From positions 1-64,000 of the forward strand of contig JANOSH010000005.1 in NCBI GenBank assembly GCA_031415695.1: a DNA stretch of 64,000 nucleotides, written 5' to 3'. Both the position numbers and the translations under genes were made by a program. The notes under the pieces were generated by a model that did no database searches, was not told the origin of the DNA, and saw only the letters and a list, made by a program, of their open reading frames with translations. This document shows positions 61,096 through 64,000 of this stretch, one piece after another (the stretch's first letter is position 1; every line of letters begins with the position of its first letter). The DNA comes from JANOSH01 sp031415695 (GTDB lineage Bacteria; Actinomycetota; Acidimicrobiia; Acidimicrobiales; Ilumatobacteraceae).

Positions 61096-63469
61096 CCGGT
61101 GGTTTGTCACGTCGATGGTGCCCGGCGCCCATCCGTTCGAGGAACTCGAATCGGCCCTCTCGCGTGTCGCCACGGTTGCCGTCGGAGGACTGTCGGACAC
61201 CATGGCGGCCGACGGCCGCGGCATCGCCCGGGCGGTCAAGCAGGTGGTGGCGACCGAGGACGGTGAGCTGCTGGTCTTGATCGACCAGTTCGAGGAACTG
61301 TTCACGCTGTGCACCGACGACGGTGAGCGTCAGCGGTTCATTTCCGGGCTGGTGAATGCCATCACCGACCCGAGGTCGCGTTTGCGGGTTGTGCTCACCA
61401 TGCGCGCCGATTTCTACGACCGCCCCCTGCGGTACCCCGAGCTCGCCGGGCTCGTCGAAGCCGCCAGTGTTGCGGTCACCCCGCTCGCCGCCGACGAGTT
61501 GGAAAGGGCCACCACCGAACCGGCCATGCGGGTGGGCGCCACGTTCGAGCCGGGCCTCCTAGCGCGAATCGTTGCCGATGTAGTCGATCAGCCGGGAGCC
61601 CTGCCGCTGTTGCAGTACACCCTCAGCGAGCTGTTCGATACAAACGTGTCGGGCATGATGACGATCAGCGCGTACGAGGAACTCGGTGGCCTCACCGGTG
61701 CGCTGGCCCGGCGCGGTGAGCAACTCTTCACGGTGTCGACAGCCGACGAACAACACGCGATCCGTCGGCTGTTCACGCGGCTCGTGACCCTCGGCGAAGG
61801 CACCGAGGACACCCGACGACGAGTCCGACGATCGGAACTCGGAACGTCGAGCGAGATGCCGACGGTCATCGATCGATACGGGGCGGCCCGGCTCCTTGCG
61901 TTCGACCGCGACCCCGTCACCCGCGAACAGACGATCGAGGTTGCCCACGAGGCCCTGCTGCGCGAATGGCCACGCCTTCGCCACTGGCTCGACGACAACC
62001 GCGACGGCCTGCGAACCCACCGCCATCTCACCACGGCCGCTGCCACTTGGGAAACCGGTGGCCGTGAACCGGGGGAGCTCTACCGGGGAGGTCGGCTCGA
62101 AACCGCCAACGCGTGGGCCGCGACGAACGCCGCTGAGTTGAACGAGACCGAGACCGCGTTCCTCGATACGGCGGTCGAACGACATCGAGCCGAAGTCGAA
62201 GCGGAAAAACGCACCACCCGCCGCCTCCGGCGACTCCTTGCCACCGTCGCGTGCATCGCCGCGGTCGCTGTCGTCGCCAGCGGGATCGCGTGGACGCAGC
62301 AACGATCCGCGAACCGCAACCGCGCCGCCGCCACCCGATCGGCCGTGGTAGCAGACGAACAACGGACAGTCGCCGAGGGTCAGCGAGGTATTGCCGATCA
62401 GCAACGCCTCGCCGCGGAGGGCTCGGCCAAGACCGCCGACGCCGCGACCACGACGGCGGAGACGCGGCGCCTCGCAGCACTTGCTCCCACCGTTGCCGAG
62501 AGCGACCTGTCACTCGCCTTGCTACTTGCGGCCGAAGCCGACCAACGAGCGAGCAGCCCCGAAACGCTCGGCGCGCTGCAGCGGGTGTTCGTCGCTGCCG
62601 ACACCATCCTCGGCTTCATCGCCTCCGACGAGCCGCTCGACATCGCCGGCTTCGACGCCAATGGCAACATTGTGACAATCGGCAGCGAGACGATCATCAT
62701 CTGGAGCCACGAGACTCACGAGGAGACAACACGCATCCCGCTGCCAGCAGCCGCGACGCGCTCACCGGCAGAGGTAAGGCAGGCGAAGGTGTCGGGTCGC
62801 CAACTTGTGTGGCTCGACTACTCAGCCGCGGATGCGACATCGAGGTCGGGACCCGGCGAATTCTGGCACGCCGATCTCGATCGGAGATCGGTTAGCCGAT
62901 TGAATGTCGGCGCCGCGTCCAGATTTGCGTTGAATTCGACCGGAACACTCGTGGTTGTCGGCGATACGAACGGCTCGGTGTCGGCATTCACCCTCCCCGA
63001 CCTTGAACAGCGCTGGGGTGTTCCTGGCGAGACGCGTCGGACGTTCGGGGACTTTGGCCTCCCCGAGGGCCTCGGGGTTCCTCTATCCCTACCGATTCAA
63101 GTACGGCTCGAGTTCTTTTCTGAGGACAGGCAGGTTCTCGTTCTTCGAGCCAACGAGCTGCGGCTATTCAATAGTCAAACCGGTGCCGAGTCGCCGATGG
63201 TCCTTCTACCCACCGGCTTCTTCGGATCCTCGGCCGCAGTCGCGCCGGGTGATCCCGATCGGATTGTCGTAGCCAGTGCACTCTTTGCCATCTCGGTCGA
63301 CCTCGTTACGGGCAATCAACGCCGATCGGGACTCGTTTTCGACCTGGGCGACTTAACGCAACACCTCGTCACCGTGCCAGCGGGAGCGACGTATTCGATG
63401 ACCAGGTCGGGCGAACTCTCCGAGTTTTCGCCGAAATGCAGGTGCAGCGAAAATTTACGGCGCGTGTAG
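60662..63469 (+). CDS. nSTAND ATPase - transmembrane - beta-propeller segment of the same giant gene
   Basis: This frame continues the kinase (LVRTTRPDVPTGVDDVLARA) into an nSTAND1 NTPase: FFGRQRLVARL, GPSGAGKSSVVRAGLLPAL (Walker A), LLVLIDQFEELFTLC (Walker B), VVLTMRADFYDRPL and PGALPLLQYTLSELF. A winged region, a membrane helix (LLATVACIAAVAVVASGIAW), an Ala/Gln/Arg coiled coil and WD40-like propeller blades follow. The frame ends at 63467-63469 after a second shift near 63425, where one base seems missing in a T run. nSTAND/WD40 proteins act as signal-gated oligomerising switches in development, cell death and phage defence. Confidence 0.85.
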   Translation, partial: QHQLNDPLPLVRTTRPDVPTGVDDVLARATAKNPIDRYPTVDEFVTAFVAAATNTATATVARAGAATFIGEARNTYKGLLAFQEADAADFFGRQRLVARLVDHLKAAAPTGRLVAVIGPSGAGKSSVVRAGLLPALRSGAIAGSDRWFVTSMVPGAHPFEELESALSRVATVAVGGLSDTMAADGRGIARAVKQVVATEDGELLVLIDQFEELFTLCTDDGERQRFISGLVNAITDPRSRLRVVLTMRADFYDRPLRYPELAGLVEAASVAVTPLAADELERATTEPAMRVGATFEPGLLARIVADVVDQPGALPLLQYTLSELFDTNVSGMMTISAYEELGGLTGALARRGEQLFTVSTADEQHAIRRLFTRLVTLGEGTEDTRRRVRRSELGTSSEMPTVIDRYGAARLLAFDRDPVTREQTIEVAHEALLREWPRLRHWLDDNRDGLRTHRHLTTAAATWETGGREPGELYRGGRLETANAWAATNAAELNETETAFLDTAVERHRAEVEAEKRTTRRLRRLLATVACIAAVAVVASGIAWTQQRSANRNRAAATRSAVVADEQRTVAEGQRGIADQQRLAAEGSAKTADAATTTAETRRLAALAPTVAESDLSLALLLAAEADQRASSPETLGALQRVFVAADTILGFIASDEPLDIAGFDANGNIVTIGSETIIIWSHETHEETTRIPLPAAATRSPAEVRQAKVSGRQLVWLDYSAADATSRSGPGEFWHADLDRRSVSRLNVGAASRFALNSTGTLVVVGDTNGSVSAFTLPDLEQRWGVPGETRRTFGDFGLPEGLGVPLSLPIQVRLEFFSEDRQVLVLRANELRLFNSQTGAESPMVLLPTGFFGSSAAVAPGDPDRIVVASALFAISVDLVTGNQRRSGLVFDLGDLTQHLVTVPAGATYSMTRSGELSEFSPKCRCSENLRRV

Positions 63470-64000
63470 GAAGCCCGACCAGCTTCGTCGTGTCACCCGG
63501 CAGCCGCGAGTTGGTTGTTGCTGGGCAGCGCGGGCTGGCTTTCCATTCTCTCGTCGGCTCAGGCCCGATCATGTCGACCGTTGAACGACCGCCCAGGTAT
63601 GTCGGGGCTCTCGGCGGCAACGACGATGGCACATCAATAACGATCGATGCCACCGTTGCGGATGACCTCGGTGCGCGCGACAACCATGCACCGTCGGTGA
63701 TCTGGAGATGTGATCCCGAACCTCCGAGCTGCTCCCAACGGTTCGACGTTCCCCTCCTGCCATCGTCTGGCGTCGCGCCGTTGGGGGATGATCTCGTCGC
63801 GCGGTGGGACTGGTCACCCGGGTTCGCGGGAAGTCGTGAGCAGTTCTTCGACATCAGAACCGGGGCGGCCCGATCCGTTCCCATCCAGATCGGCACCGCC
63901 GGGATTGTGGGGGCGTTTACGCCTCACCATCGCAAGTGGATGATCCATGTTACGAACGGCCCGTTCGGAGTTGAAGTCCGTGACTTGCAGACCGGAGCCA
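63430..64000 (+). CDS. Continuation of the beta-propeller, cut by the window end
   Basis: From about 63430 the coding signal returns to the frame used by the kinase: AEMQVQRKFTARVGSPTSF, VVSPGSRELVVAGQRGLAFH and RWDWSPGFAGSREQFFDIRTG. Repeated short strands with WD40-like spacing continue to the right edge without a stop. It has no start of its own and is the third segment of the giant gene that begins at 59254. Confidence 0.75.

Overview
The window is high-GC DNA that reads as a chromosome segment of an actinobacterium, most like Acidimicrobiia or a related marine or freshwater lineage. The support is indirect: frequent GTG starts, lipoproteins with long Thr/Pro/Ala linkers, an LPETG-anchored surface protein, an NlpC/P60 wall hydrolase, a three-gene CO-dehydrogenase-like oxidase, a carotenoid oxygenase, and many CaiB, P450, enoyl-CoA hydratase and acyl-CoA dehydrogenase genes. 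No rRNA, complete tRNA or CRISPR array was seen, so the taxonomy is inference.

Region 1 (1-14.4 kb) is a decaying mobile island. It holds a helix-turn-helix protein and an intact MobF relaxase-helicase, a class III cyclase/AAA/TPR regulator, a phosphotransferase gene cut off next to the 3' half of a tRNA-Glu(CTC) gene, a tyrosine integrase wrecked by frameshifts, and an NYN-domain protein. It also holds a remnant of a second MobF relaxase, a HipB gene fused onto a HipA kinase that has lost its N-terminal domain, a GNAT acetyltransferase, a broken AAA ATPase, and a VapB/VapC-like pair behind a palindromic operator.

Region 2 (14.4-45 kb) is mainly metabolic and envelope core: a TetR regulator divergent from a carotenoid oxygenase; a fused branched-chain-type ABC permease with its binding lipoprotein; a secreted GH17-like protein; a surface glycan cluster (acyltransferase, GT-C enzyme); a TauD-like dioxygenase and CorA; a CaiB/P450/SDR run; an LPETG protein followed by MBOAT and AlgX-like genes for O-acetylation; an acyl-CoA dehydrogenase-like flavoprotein; a SNF2 helicase translationally coupled to a small protein and two DUF202 membrane proteins; two lipoproteins; a CaiB/NMO/enoyl-CoA hydratase operon; and the NlpC/P60 hydrolase.

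Region 3 (45-48.1 kb) is a small accessory patch: a ParDE pair with a perfect operator palindrome, an acyl-CoA synthetase pseudogene with two internal deletions, and a tandem SnoaL-like protein. Region 4 (48.1-57.9 kb) carries CoxS/CoxL/CoxM (form II signature) and, on the same strand, a MoxR ATPase and a CoxE-like VWA protein that probably mature such enzymes. An oppositely oriented secreted DUF1996 protein lies between the two halves.

Region 5 (58.1-64 kb) is a signalling locus. An FHA/class III cyclase gene diverges from a very large BTAD / Ser-Thr kinase / nSTAND ATPase / transmembrane / beta-propeller gene that runs off the window and carries two single-base frameshifts. A 17-bp palindrome sits in the shared promoter region. 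This pairing of a kinase with a phosphopeptide-binding cyclase is the most attractive candidate for an undescribed system here.
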